Assembly: GCA_003313425.1 (NCBI GenBank)
Contig: NHZP01000174.1
Location: 1-28,375, forward strand
DNA from: Pseudopyrenochaeta lycopersici
Lineage: Eukaryota > Ascomycota > Dothideomycetes > Pleosporales > Pseudopyrenochaetaceae
Direction: 5' to 3'
Length of the DNA: 28,375 nt
Positions within the stretch are counted from its first letter, which is position 1. Each line of letters starts with the position of its first letter. A program made the translations under genes and the position numbers. The notes beneath the pieces are model-generated. The model was not told the origin of the DNA. It saw only the letters and a program-made list of their open reading frames with translations, and searched no databases. Positions 1 through 9,600 of this stretch are shown here, in pieces.

Positions 1-245
1 ACAGCAGTGGCAGAAGGCTGAGGTAGAGGCAGAGCAGAGCAGAGGCAGAGGCAGAGGCAGAGGCAGAGCAGAGGCAGAGGCAGAGGCAGAGGCGAGGCAG
101 AGGCAGAGGCAGAGCAGAGGCAGAGGCAGAGCCAGAGGCAGAGGCAGAGGCAGAGGCAGAGGCAGAGGCAGAGGCAGAGGCAGAGGCAGAGGCTGAGGCA
201 GAGGCAGAGGCTGAGGCTGAGGCTGAGGCAGAGGCAGAGGCTGAG
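1..245. repeat. GAGGCA hexamer low-complexity tract
   Basis: Nearly uninterrupted GAGGCA hexamers with GAGGCT variants and a few deletions (GAGCA, GGCGAGG). In one + frame it reads Glu-Ala repeats that stop just before the helicase remnant at 257, so it may be an expanded low-complexity stretch of that dead gene. The tract is cut by the window start. Confidence 0.9.
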
Positions 246-256
246 GACAGCAACCG

Positions 257-1007
257 ATGAACGATAGCGAGGTGATGGACGCGTTTATCAGCACAGTAGG
301 CTGTCGAAGAGCAGTAATGAGTTAGTATATGGACGGCAGGCGATTATCTTGCAGACAGCTACAGGCAAGAGCAGATACAGGAGTAGGCGGCGCAGCAGAC
401 AGGGCAGCAGAAGGCGTAGAGATAGCGTTCTGCGATAACTGTGAGGAGCAGGAGTATAGAGGGCAGAAACAGTAGCAGGACGAGGAGCAGGTACAGGCGA
501 GGCAGGAGCAGGTAGTACGGGCGAAGCTCATGAGCTATCGCAGACAACGTGTCCATACTGCTAGGGTATGTTGCATGAAGTATTCAGGAGGGAGAGGGCA
601 AGGTAGCAGTACAGCAGGAGGAAGAGGAGGAGGAGTATAAGGCAGGGCAGCAAGAGGAGGAAGAGGCGGAGCAACAGACAGAGCAGCAAGCTGAGCGGCA
701 GGCCGAGCAGCAGACTGAGCTGCAGACTGAGCAGCAGGCCGAGCAGGCCGAGCAGCAAGCTAAGCAGCAGGCCGAGCAGCAGGCCAAGCAGCAGGCCAAG
801 CAGCAGGCCGAGCAGCAGGCCGAGCAGGAGCTCAAGCAGAGAGAGTGCAAGGCGGCAGTACATAGTCTGTGGCAGTGTCTGCGGCTTAGGCAGGAGGGGT
901 TACAGGATATAGAGGAGCTGCGGAGCAGGGTAAGGTATAAAAAAGGAGGTTCAAACGTGCTAGAAGTGTGGGATAATAGAGTATCTCTGCGGCAGAACGC
1001 AGAGTAG
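257..1007 (+). pseudogene. Decayed C-terminal end of a telomere-linked RecQ-type helicase
   Basis: One + frame (257-640) reads through two TAG codons (323-325, 473-475) and contains GCRRAVMS, then YMDGRR, then FCDNCEEQEY. This matches the layout of the post-helicase tail of the intact gene at 3695-8500 (GCMRKVID, then AMDG, then CEEDEERCQRC). A second frame, open from 579 to 1007, carries a Gln/Glu/Ala-rich coiled-coil-like stretch ending in LRLRQEGLQDIEELRSRVRYKKG, so a +1 frame change lies between about 579 and 640. The TAG at 473 falls inside a Gln run and so looks like CAG changed to TAG, the kind of C-to-T at CpA that RIP causes; the TAG at 323 may have the same origin. The helicase domain itself is missing, either beyond the window start or lost in the hexamer tract. 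Homology rests on short motifs, hence moderate confidence. Opposite-strand Leu-rich frames here are shadows of the Gln/Ala repeat. Confidence 0.5.
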
Positions 1008-1009
1008 TA

Positions 1010-2740
1010 AGCAGAGCAGTAAGCAGAGCAGTAAGTAGAGTAGTAGGCAGGCAGATTGCGCATAGCCGAACGTAGCGATAGCAGTGCTATATAGGCTACA
1101 AGTAGCAGTAGAGGCAAAAGCAAAGCTAGAGGTAGGTAGAGGAATTTAAGATAGTAGGCTTTGGGAGGTAGGATATCGTGGGCAGGTAGATAGTAAGGAG
1201 GAGCTAGGTAGATAGATAGGAGAGGTATATCAAGATAGGCGGATTTTTAAGCATATTACTAGTAAATAAGTAGCTAGTATTATATATAGTATCTTAGAAG
1301 AGGAAAGAAAGAAATAGATATAATTTATATAGTATTTATAAAAGAATAGTTAACTAGTTTAAATAAGAAAAAAGAAGAAGAAAGTAAAGTAATTTAATAT
1401 AAGATATTAGAAAGAGAGTAAATAATAGATAGCTGTATTTAATAAGAAAAAGAAGAAAGAGAGTAAAGTAATTTAATATAAGATATTAGAAAGAAAGTTA
1501 AGAATAGCTAGCTACTTTAAATAATATATAGAATAGCTATAATTAGGTTAATTTTTAGAAAAATTAAGTTTATATATAAGTTTTAGTAGAAAATACTATA
1601 TAAATAATAACAGTAAGAAGCTATAGTATATAAAACTATTCTAGAAATATAGTAGTATAACTTTTATAGTAGTACAACTTTTCTAGTAGTATAATAAAAA
1701 GTTATTAAAATATAATAGTTAAAAGATAAAAAGAAACGAAGAAGAAAAGTATTAGACTTAATAATTAATAATAGTATAGTAAAGAATAGTTTTTAAAGTA
1801 AAGTAAATAAAATAGTAGTAAAGAAGAATATAGTAAGTAAAGTTATAGTAAGTAAAGTAGAAGTAAGTAAAGTAGAAGATAAAATAGTAGTATATAAGAT
1901 AGTAGGAAGTAAGATAGTAGAAAATAAGATAGTAAGTTAAATTATAGCTAAAGTAGTAGTAAGTAAAAGAGTAGATAATATAGTAGTAGGTAATATAGTA
2001 GATAAAGTAGTAGATAGGAAAGTAGTAGGTAAAGTTGTTAATAAGTAAGTAGGTAAAATAAAAGTAGATAAAGTAGTAGTAAAAGAAGTAAAAGTAAATA
2101 ATAGGTTAGGAGTATTAATAGGAAAAAGAAGAGAAAAGTAAAATAATTAAAATATAGTATAAGGACAAGTAAATAATAAGTAATTATAATTAAAAGAAAG
2201 AGGTTAAAAAGAGTAAAGTAATAAAAGATAAGTTAAAAAGTGCAAAGTAATAAAATAGAGGTTAAAGAAGAATAGATAGTAAGTAAGTAGTGTTACTTAG
2301 AAAAAAAAAAGATAGTATAATAATATAAAAGAGTATAGTATATAGAGTTATTATAAGTAATAGAGTAGATAGTATAGTAGAAGTAATATTATAAAAGTTT
2401 AGAATTTAATAAGAATAAAATAGTAGGAATAGTTTTAAAGTTAATAAGAATAATAAAAGTAAGTAGTAAGTAGTTAAAGACTAAGTAGTAAATAGTATTA
2501 TAAAAAAAATAAATGTAAAGTAATATAATATAGTAGAGAAGAATAGTAAGTTATAAGTAATAGAGTAGGTAGTATAGTAGAAGTAGTAAAATTAAGATTT
2601 AGCATTTTAAGAAAATAGGACAGTAGAAATAGTTTTAAATTTATTAAGAAATATTATTTAAAGTTAGTATAAGTAGATAGTAGTACGTAGAAAGTAGTTT
2701 TATGTTATTAAGGTTAAAAAAAGGAAAGTAATAGAATATA
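1010..2740. other. TA-rich, C-poor mutated repeat zone (RIP-like)
   Basis: No gene is visible. The DNA is dominated by TAGTA, TAAGTAAAG and AAGTAGTAG strings that look like CAG/CAA repeats after CA-to-TA change; the transition can be seen near 1005-1060, where CAGAGCAG passes into TAGAGTAG. TG and CA are rare and TA is very common, a RIP-like signature. Among the few cytosines left between about 1260 and 2700, roughly two thirds are followed by T and none by C. Stop codons are dense in all + frames. Confidence 0.7.
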
Positions 2741-3215
2741 GTATAAGAGTAGAAAGATAGTAGGTATATAGTTTATAGTTTTAGTTAGTTAAAAAAGAGA
2801 TTAGTAATTTAATATAGTATAGAAGGAGATAGATAGTAGAGTTTTCGTAGGTAGTTTTATAGAGTTAAGAGTTAAGAAAACAAAGTAATAGTATAAAAGT
2901 AATAGTATAGAAGTAATAGTATAAAAGTAATAGTATAGAAGTAGATAAATAGTAAGGTTTTCGTAAGTAGTATTATAGAGAAAAGAAAAAGAAGAGTAAA
3001 GTAATTATATAAAGTATTAAGGGAGATAAATAGTAGAGATTTGGTATCTAGTTTTATAGGAGTAAGAAAGAAGAGAGTAAAGTAATATAATATAGTATAG
3101 AGAGAGAAAGATAGTAGGGATTCGCTAACCGGTTTTATAGAGGTAAGAAAGAGGAGAGTGAAGCGATAGGATATAGTATAGAGGGCGAAAGATAGTAGGG
3201 ATTTGCTAACCGCTT
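2670..3215. repeat. 81-bp diverged tandem repeat upstream of the helicase gene
   Basis: A core of TAGTAGRG, a TCGTAR/TTGCTAAC box, then GTTTTATAG and AGTAAAG recurs at about 2679, 2758, 2834, 2950, 3031, 3112 and 3192. Most steps are 79-81 bp; one is 116 bp, enlarged by 15-bp sub-repeats. The two copies nearest the gene keep cytosines (GCTAACCG), while copies further left have progressively lost them. It probably continues left into the mutated zone beyond recognition. Confidence 0.75.
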
Positions 3216-3694
3216 CTAACAGCAAAGACCGAAGGGATTAAGGTCGTTTTTGGGGTTAATCCCCTGAAAAACCCTAGCAGTTGGGGCCTTAATCCCTAAG
3301 GTCGATAATATCAATGGGATTAAGGTCTGAACTTGCGTGGATTGCGCTGCAACTTCACAGTCTAATGCATCTAACTCCGTTGCGTTGATTGAACCAACTT
3401 TCATGACGATTGGACAAGTATGTCGTGAGATATTTAATGAAAAGTGTAATGGTTTTCGTGGTTGTTAGGGTAGGCCGTGCGCGTTTGAGTTGAGTAACAA
3501 TGCCAAGATTAGGGTTTCGAGACACCATACAAAGTGCCGGGGGAGAGTCCGACAGCGTGATAGACAAGGCATCACAAAAAGAAAGTTCATTGAAGTACAG
3601 TAATTTCCGTTAGAACGACCGCGAGGATTGCAACCATATAAGGAAGAGAAAGGGCAATTTTATAGAGTATATATTGTCTATGTAGATTAATACA
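3216..3694 (+). promoter_or_regulatory. Upstream region of the helicase gene
   Basis: Ordinary-complexity sequence begins abruptly here. GGATTAAGGTC occurs at about 3236 and 3319, and a related AATCCCTAAGGTCG box lies near 3291; these could be binding sites. No clear TATA box is visible; ATATAAGG at about 3637 is the nearest candidate. The last CT dinucleotide on the + strand before the CT-free zone is at 3678-3679, 16 bases before the start codon. Confidence 0.4.
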
Positions 3695-6600
3695 ATGGAG
3701 CAGTTTACCAGCATTTTTGAGTATTTGCCAGCACAGCGCATCGCCGTATGCAAGAGCCACCAACAGGGTGTTATTAAATCCCAGTTGAAGACCCATTTAG
3801 ACACCAAGCATCAGGAATATGTTCGCAGGACACGTTGGGAAATCGTCGAGGTAGTACAGGCAGAGGCATCATTGCAACAATGGGCCATGACCCAAGACGA
3901 GGTTGTTTACCCCAGCCCAGAGTCCAGCCCGTTGCCCCATTTGCCGGTGTACCACGACGGATTGCGTTGCCAGCAGTGCCCGTACGTTAATCGTAGCATC
4001 AAACGTATCCAAGAGCATTGTCGACAAGAGCATGGTTGGAAGGGGGACAGTCGGCCGAAGCCAGGGCGTCCGTCAGGCACGCGAACCATGTGGGCAACCG
4101 TGTCATGCCAAAAGTTCCAAAACACCAGTAAGATGGGCCGATTGTTTGAGGTCAGCGCAGCCACAGAGGCCCAGCACACAGGCGACGCGGACGTGGACGT
4201 AAGCCGGGCGATTGAGGAGTCGTTGGTCCAGGCCACAGCCCAGTTAGAGGAGTTGGAAGAGAAGAAGAATTCCACCATCCAAGCCAACGACGACCGGTAC
4301 GATTTTAGCAAGTGGTTGGATCGAGCGGGTTGGGCCCGACATTTGAAAGGGTTGAAGCGTGATTGGTTGTTAACAATGGCGACAAAGCCCACGACCAAGG
4401 AGCGCGCATTGTACGAGGTATGTTGGGCAGCACGCATGGTCATGTGGCGGGCACAGCAGGCGTCCAAGGCAAGTGTGGTCGGGTTACCAGCCATGATGTA
4501 CATCAATCGGCGAGAGTTTGGTGGCAAGGGCAACGAGAAGCCGTTCAATGCGCAGCAAACAGGAAAAACAATGGTCAGGTACAGCAATTGGTGGTTGGAG
4601 ATTATTTCATACATTTGGCGGACCCACGAGTTGCCCGTTGTCAGCAGCCGCAACGACGACGTGGAGGTGGAAGGAAAGAGACCGCCGTATCACATCAGTG
4701 GCAGGCAGGATATGTGGTTGCAAAAGATCAAGATGATCGTAGGGCGGGACCAGGAGGAGGATTGGTTTGAGGAGATGGAGTCGGACGGCGAGGGCGACGA
4801 GGAGAGGTTGGACGAGACGCAGGAGGAGGAATTAGAGGGCCATGTGTTGCAGTTCATGTTAGCATTGTTGGACCATTTTTTGGGCGACAGTGAGTACACG
4901 AGCGCGTTGATCAGTGGTATGGCCGTGTTGGGGATCAGCGCCGAGGACGGTTGGTTGAGCCCGTTGGTATACACGCCCAAGCAGGCCGCCATCGTCAACA
5001 CATCACGCATGTTGGTGTTGTACAAGTCGACCCAGTTGCGGCAGCAAGAAGTAGGCAAGTTAATGGCCGAGGGTTGGGGAGCAGAAGATGCAAAAGCCAT
5101 GGCACCAAGCCATTTCCATTTGGTGCAGGAGATGGCCCAGCGGTTTATGACGTTGACCGATTACAATGGCAAGCCAACGCCCATTGATTATATACAGCGG
5201 TTGAAGGCATTTGGATTCCACATCCGGTACAACACGAACGCAGAGGGAGTGGTCGATTGGAACGGCGATACGTTGTTGTACCGTAACATCCGGTTCAGCA
5301 TGCCGCAAATGCGGTCGATGATCCACGGCACAATGGCCAGCACACGACAACAGATTGTAAGGGATTTAATGTTGTTGCAGATAGACGACGAGGGCGCGAT
5401 AGCCAAAGACACAACGGCGTTGCCAGTCATCGATTGGGCAAGGTTGGTCGACAATGCAGCCGAGCAGCGGGTTGGGTGGAGTTTCATGGAAGACCCGCGC
5501 AACAAAAATGCCACAAGCGTAGATGATCCCAAGCAGTGGTTAGCGCAGCGGGTACAGAAGGAAAAGGCCATACAAAATAGTTTTATCGACGTTGAGGTGA
5601 CACGGGCGGCGTTACCCAGAGGTGGAAGCGTGGTGTGGTTACGGGACCGCATACAGGCATACGGGCAAGCCATGAAAGAAGCCCGACACAAGTTGGCAGC
5701 GTTAGTCCATATGACAGGAGGTGCACCAGCGCGGGCGACGGAGTTGGTGACGGTCAAATACAAAAATAGCGCGAATGGTGACAGTCGAGGAATTTTTATC
5801 GAAGATGGGTTGGTAGTGTTTGTTACCAAATATCACAAGAATATCGGACAGTCAGGCAACGGTAAAGTAATCCACCGATATTTACCACGCGAAGTAGGCG
5901 AATTAGTCGTTTATTATTTGTGGTTCGCCAGCCCGTTTTGGCACCAGATCGAGGGGGCGGTTCGTGGCAAGGCGGTAGACACGAGCGCATATATGTGGGA
6001 GCCCCAGCCGGAGCAGGGTTGGCAGAAACCCGAGAGGAAAAGAAGACGCGGTGCCGAGAGCGTCCAGTGCCGCAGCAAGAGCGCAAAGAGAGACAGCAGA
6101 TGCCGCAGCGTCGGTCGAGCGAGCCAGGATTCGTGGGAAGAGGGGGCCGAGTCGGGTGACGATACAGAGCAACCAGACGACCAGCAGCGCCCCATAGAGT
6201 TGTGGAACACCAACCGGGTCAAGCACGCGATGCAGAAAGCATCGTTGCCGCATATGGGTGTCAAGTTAAATGTGCAGGCGTGGAGACATGGCACCAAGGC
6301 GATGTACCGTCGATACATTCACAACCGGGCCGCGGTCAAGGCATTTTTAGACGCCGACGAGGACAGTGACGGTTCAGAAAACGAAGATGAGTTTTTCGAC
6401 ATCCAGACAGGTCACGGCAGCCGCATGGCCGGCGGCATATACGGACGACCCGTCACGGAGGCCATGTTCAGCGTCGAGGCGAAGAGGGTCGGGTTACGTT
6501 TGGCCAGCATGGAGTGGCATGCGTTTTTGCAGATTCCGTCCACCATGTCGATGAAACCGCGGAAAGGCACGCAGGCAGCAGCAGCCCGTAAAGAAGCAGT

Positions 6601-8500
6601 AGAGGAAGAATACCGTCGGTGGAAGATGATGCGGTTGGTGGACGTAGACGCCGAGTTGAAGAATTTGTTGGGGGACCAGGCCGAATTCCGCAGCGTCCAA
6701 AGGCCAGCCATCCAAGCGATTATGCAGCACAAGAGCCCAGTAGTAGCCATCATGGGCACAGGGGCCGGCAAGAGCGTGTTGTTCATGTTGCCAGCGTCGG
6801 TGTCCACCGGGGTGACGATCGTGATTGTTCCGTTGGTTGCATTGCGGTTCGACATGAAAGAGCGGTGCGAGCAGTTGGGCATTGTCAGTGCAGAATGGAA
6901 CAGTCGACGGCCGCACGAGTCCGCGCAAGTCATGTTTGTAACGCCCGAGGCAGCGGTGGGCGAGATGTTTGGCGATTACATCACCCGACAGCGGTTGATA
7001 GGACGTTTGGATCGGATTGTGGTGGACGAGTGTCATGCCGTATTAGATTCGTTGGACGGTTTCCGTAGCCGGATGTTGAAGTTGAGAAGTTTGGTTCGAG
7101 TGGAGACACAGATGGTGTATTTAACGGCGACATTGCGGCCCAGCGAAGAGCAGCAGTTCATCGACGTGATGGGATTACCGTCCAAGAGGCAGTGCCAGTG
7201 GTTCCGCGGACAGACGACGCGTAAGAACATCCGATATCGAGTACATGCGTACGACACAGCCGACGAGCAGCAAGCAGTCCAGCATTTGGTGGAGGATTTG
7301 AAGAATAAGTACCCGTTGCCCGGCCAGGTTGTTGTGTATTGCGGTTTAGTGAAGCGAACAAAAGACATGGCCAAGAAGTTAGGGGCCGTTTGTTACCATC
7401 GGGAAGTTGGCAGTATCGAAGAGAAGAAGGAGATTGTCAAACAATTAACCAGTGGACAACAGCAGGTGTTCACAGCGACCAACGCGTTAGGGTTAGGGAT
7501 CGATGCGCCGACGATCCGCGCGGTAGTTCACATAGGCACAATCCGCAAGATGCGGCATTACGCACAAGAAAGTGGCCGGGCAGGGCGTGATGGTAAGCCG
7601 AGTGAGGCAATCATCATGCGAGGGTATCGGAAAACACGACAAGGGAGGGTGTATGGTAAGTTTGGCAAGGACGTGGAGGCAGAGATGCAGGATTTGATTG
7701 CGGGAGAGGGGTGTATGCGGAAGGTGATTGACCAGGCGATGGATGGGGCGGATGGAGTGGATGGGGTGGACACGCGGTGGGAGTGCGAGGAGGATGAGGA
7801 GCGGTGTCAACGTTGCGCGAGGCCAGGGGTAGGGAGGGCGCAGGAAGAGGAGTGGGTGACAGCAGAAAAGATGGAGTTTGAGCAGCAGGGCAGGGGGCGG
7901 AAATGGTTGGCGGAGCAAGAGATGGAGCGGCAGTGCAGAGAAGCAGCAGAGGTGGAGGCATTGGTGGAGTTGATGGAGGAGTGGCGGGTAGGGTGTCAGT
8001 TGTGCCGGGCGTGGGGGGAAGATGGAAGGGGACATGAGTTGGAGGATTGCGTTCACGAGCAGGCGGAGAACGCGCGAGAAGGGTGCGAGAGGTTCCAGAA
8101 GGATTGGATTTATGTTAAGTTTTCATGTTGTTATGATTGTAAATTGCCGCAGGCGTTATGCAGGAGTTTTGAGATGGATATCATGGATGGGGGGTACAGA
8201 AAAAAGGCAGGGAGAAGATGTCAGTACGAGGGCGTGTTGATGAAGACATTGGTAGTGGCGTTAATGCGGGAGGTGTTTAAGGTTCCGGAGTTTTTTCACG
8301 GGGCGATAAAAGAGGATGGGGTTGCGGGGGGGTTGGGGTTTGAGGAGGACGAGGAGGACGAGGAGGACGAGGACGAGGTTGTTGGGGGGACATTCCGGGC
8401 GATCGTGCAATGGGGGAGCGGGAGGAAGCGATGGGGAGGGATTGAAGGGAACAAGTTGAGTTGGATTATTGGGAGGATTGTTGGGTGTTTGAAGGGTTAG
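3695..8500 (+). CDS. Telomere-linked RecQ-type DNA helicase with N-terminal zinc finger
   Basis: A 1601-residue protein that should unwind DNA with ATP; such genes sit next to telomeres in many fungi. The N-terminus (EYLPAQRIAVC) resembles the DUF3505 region of fungal telomeric helicases. C92/C95/H108/H113 form a standard C2H2 finger, while an earlier one (C19, H34, H39) lacks its second Cys. Residues about 660-880 look like a tyrosine recombinase core: R680 in ARATEL, K715 in TKYHKN, and WRH (863-865) before MYRRY. The helicase core has GTGAGKS (1021-1027), DECH (1111-1114), TAT (1144-1146), ATNALGLGID (1261-1270) and ESGRAGRDG (1292-1300). The tail has Cys pairs (1364, 1371/1374, 1434/1437, 1478/1479/1482) and an acidic run from 1550. 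The start fits the family and is preceded by ACA. The frame is intact and intronless. It contains no CT dinucleotide: every Leu is TTG or TTA, and there are no GCT, ACT, CCT or TCT codons. The helicase call is firm; the recombinase part is inference. Confidence 0.93.
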   Translation: MEQFTSIFEYLPAQRIAVCKSHQQGVIKSQLKTHLDTKHQEYVRRTRWEIVEVVQAEASLQQWAMTQDEVVYPSPESSPLPHLPVYHDGLRCQQCPYVNRSIKRIQEHCRQEHGWKGDSRPKPGRPSGTRTMWATVSCQKFQNTSKMGRLFEVSAATEAQHTGDADVDVSRAIEESLVQATAQLEELEEKKNSTIQANDDRYDFSKWLDRAGWARHLKGLKRDWLLTMATKPTTKERALYEVCWAARMVMWRAQQASKASVVGLPAMMYINRREFGGKGNEKPFNAQQTGKTMVRYSNWWLEIISYIWRTHELPVVSSRNDDVEVEGKRPPYHISGRQDMWLQKIKMIVGRDQEEDWFEEMESDGEGDEERLDETQEEELEGHVLQFMLALLDHFLGDSEYTSALISGMAVLGISAEDGWLSPLVYTPKQAAIVNTSRMLVLYKSTQLRQQEVGKLMAEGWGAEDAKAMAPSHFHLVQEMAQRFMTLTDYNGKPTPIDYIQRLKAFGFHIRYNTNAEGVVDWNGDTLLYRNIRFSMPQMRSMIHGTMASTRQQIVRDLMLLQIDDEGAIAKDTTALPVIDWARLVDNAAEQRVGWSFMEDPRNKNATSVDDPKQWLAQRVQKEKAIQNSFIDVEVTRAALPRGGSVVWLRDRIQAYGQAMKEARHKLAALVHMTGGAPARATELVTVKYKNSANGDSRGIFIEDGLVVFVTKYHKNIGQSGNGKVIHRYLPREVGELVVYYLWFASPFWHQIEGAVRGKAVDTSAYMWEPQPEQGWQKPERKRRRGAESVQCRSKSAKRDSRCRSVGRASQDSWEEGAESGDDTEQPDDQQRPIELWNTNRVKHAMQKASLPHMGVKLNVQAWRHGTKAMYRRYIHNRAAVKAFLDADEDSDGSENEDEFFDIQTGHGSRMAGGIYGRPVTEAMFSVEAKRVGLRLASMEWHAFLQIPSTMSMKPRKGTQAAAARKEAVEEEYRRWKMMRLVDVDAELKNLLGDQAEFRSVQRPAIQAIMQHKSPVVAIMGTGAGKSVLFMLPASVSTGVTIVIVPLVALRFDMKERCEQLGIVSAEWNSRRPHESAQVMFVTPEAAVGEMFGDYITRQRLIGRLDRIVVDECHAVLDSLDGFRSRMLKLRSLVRVETQMVYLTATLRPSEEQQFIDVMGLPSKRQCQWFRGQTTRKNIRYRVHAYDTADEQQAVQHLVEDLKNKYPLPGQVVVYCGLVKRTKDMAKKLGAVCYHREVGSIEEKKEIVKQLTSGQQQVFTATNALGLGIDAPTIRAVVHIGTIRKMRHYAQESGRAGRDGKPSEAIIMRGYRKTRQGRVYGKFGKDVEAEMQDLIAGEGCMRKVIDQAMDGADGVDGVDTRWECEEDEERCQRCARPGVGRAQEEEWVTAEKMEFEQQGRGRKWLAEQEMERQCREAAEVEALVELMEEWRVGCQLCRAWGEDGRGHELEDCVHEQAENAREGCERFQKDWIYVKFSCCYDCKLPQALCRSFEMDIMDGGYRKKAGRRCQYEGVLMKTLVVALMREVFKVPEFFHGAIKEDGVAGGLGFEEDEEDEEDEDEVVGGTFRAIVQWGSGRKRWGGIEGNKLSWIIGRIVGCLKG

Positions 8501-9600
8501 GGTCACGTGAGTGGCATGAGACCCCAGTGGGATCCGGAGTGACATTTTCAAAACAGTACAGTATAACGTAATAGAGGCAGTAGCAGTACAGGGTTTGTAA
8601 GGGTGTAAGGAGTGTTTTTGATAGTTATTTGATAAGAGTTGGGGTTAATGCCCGTACAATAATCCCAGGGAAGACGTAAACACCCGTACAAGAATTTGCA
8701 GGGGAGTAGAGGGAAGCCCGTACAAGGATTTAGGGGAGAAGGTAGATGTTCGTACAAGGATTGCAGAGAGAAGTGGGATGCCCGTATAAGAATTTACAGG
8801 AGAAGTTGGACGTCCGTACAAGGATTGTATGGAGTAGTTAAATAAGGGAGGGAGAGAGATTTGAAGAGTTGAATGAAGGGAGGGAAAGAGATTTAAAGGA
8901 GAGGAGGGGAATGCCCGTATAAGAATCCCAGGGGAGAGGTAACCCGTCCGGTGCAGAACGCGGAGCGTAACAGAGGGATGGGGGTTTGGGCCCGTAAGGT
9001 GTCATAAGAAGAAAGGAGGGGAAAGAGGGAGAGAAGGGGTACCCGAACCCGAAGGGCAGAGGAAACCCGTAGGGTGTAATAGAAGGGGAGGCGTAAAAGG
9101 TAGGGTAAGTTCCGGCCCCAGCAGGGGCGGAAGTTACGGGCAACAAAGCGATATAAAAAACAGGGGTAAGTAAGGTAGGGTGGAGAGGGCAGCAAGGATG
9201 GAGGGCAAGAAAGGGTTGCAGAAGCAAGGTAAGAAGGTAGAGAGTGGGCGGACAGTAGGTAGACGTTAGGTGCAGGTAGGAGGAGTTCCGGCGCCGTCAG
9301 GGACGGAATTTGGGAGTAGTAAGGAATAGTAAAGTTCCGTTCGGGCCGGAACCGAAATCAGAAAGGTAGCCCCGACCCGTTCAGTAGTATGTTGTAGCCG
9401 TAGAGAAGAGGCCCGTAGAGAAGACGAACAAGGCAGGTAGCCAGTTAGTGTAAGAGGAAAGGAGAAGAAGAGGGGAAACCGTCCGGTGTAGGAGAAATGA
9501 AGGGTTAGGCGGTGAGCCCGTCCGTGCAGGAAAAGAAGCCGAACACAGCGGGTTGGTAAGGATATAAAGTAGAAAGAAGAGTTTGGATTATATTAGTAAA
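8501..9600. other. Gene-free flank 3' of the helicase gene
   Basis: No coding frame is supported. The 32-bp minisatellite (8643-8830) occupies part of it. CCCGTA, TCCGG and CCCGTAGGGTGT boxes continue as degraded relatives to about 9560. Cytosines occur only before A, C or G. Opposite-strand Pro/Leu-rich frames are composition artefacts. Confidence 0.6.
8643..8830. repeat. 32-bp minisatellite
   Basis: CCCGTACAAGGATT and close variants recur at 8651, 8683, 8717, 8749, 8781 and 8813, spaced 32-34 bp, separated by a purine-rich GGGGAG-type linker. A further copy at 8914 and many CCCGTA remnants show it once extended right. Confidence 0.85.

Noticed and set aside
561..1123. Opposite-strand Leu-, Cys- and Ala-rich frames over the left tract
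   Set aside because: They are reverse readings of the CAG/GAG/GCC repeats; the + strand carries the helicase-like motifs.
2872..3225. 117-codon opposite-strand frame with a signal-like hydrophobic pattern
   Set aside because: It lies in the 81-bp repeat and its own sequence repeats with the same period; composition explains the Leu/Phe/Ser content.
3907..8551. Many opposite-strand frames of 70-250 codons across the helicase gene
   Set aside because: The + frame is a complete known-type protein with all helicase motifs; the opposite frames follow from its skewed base use.
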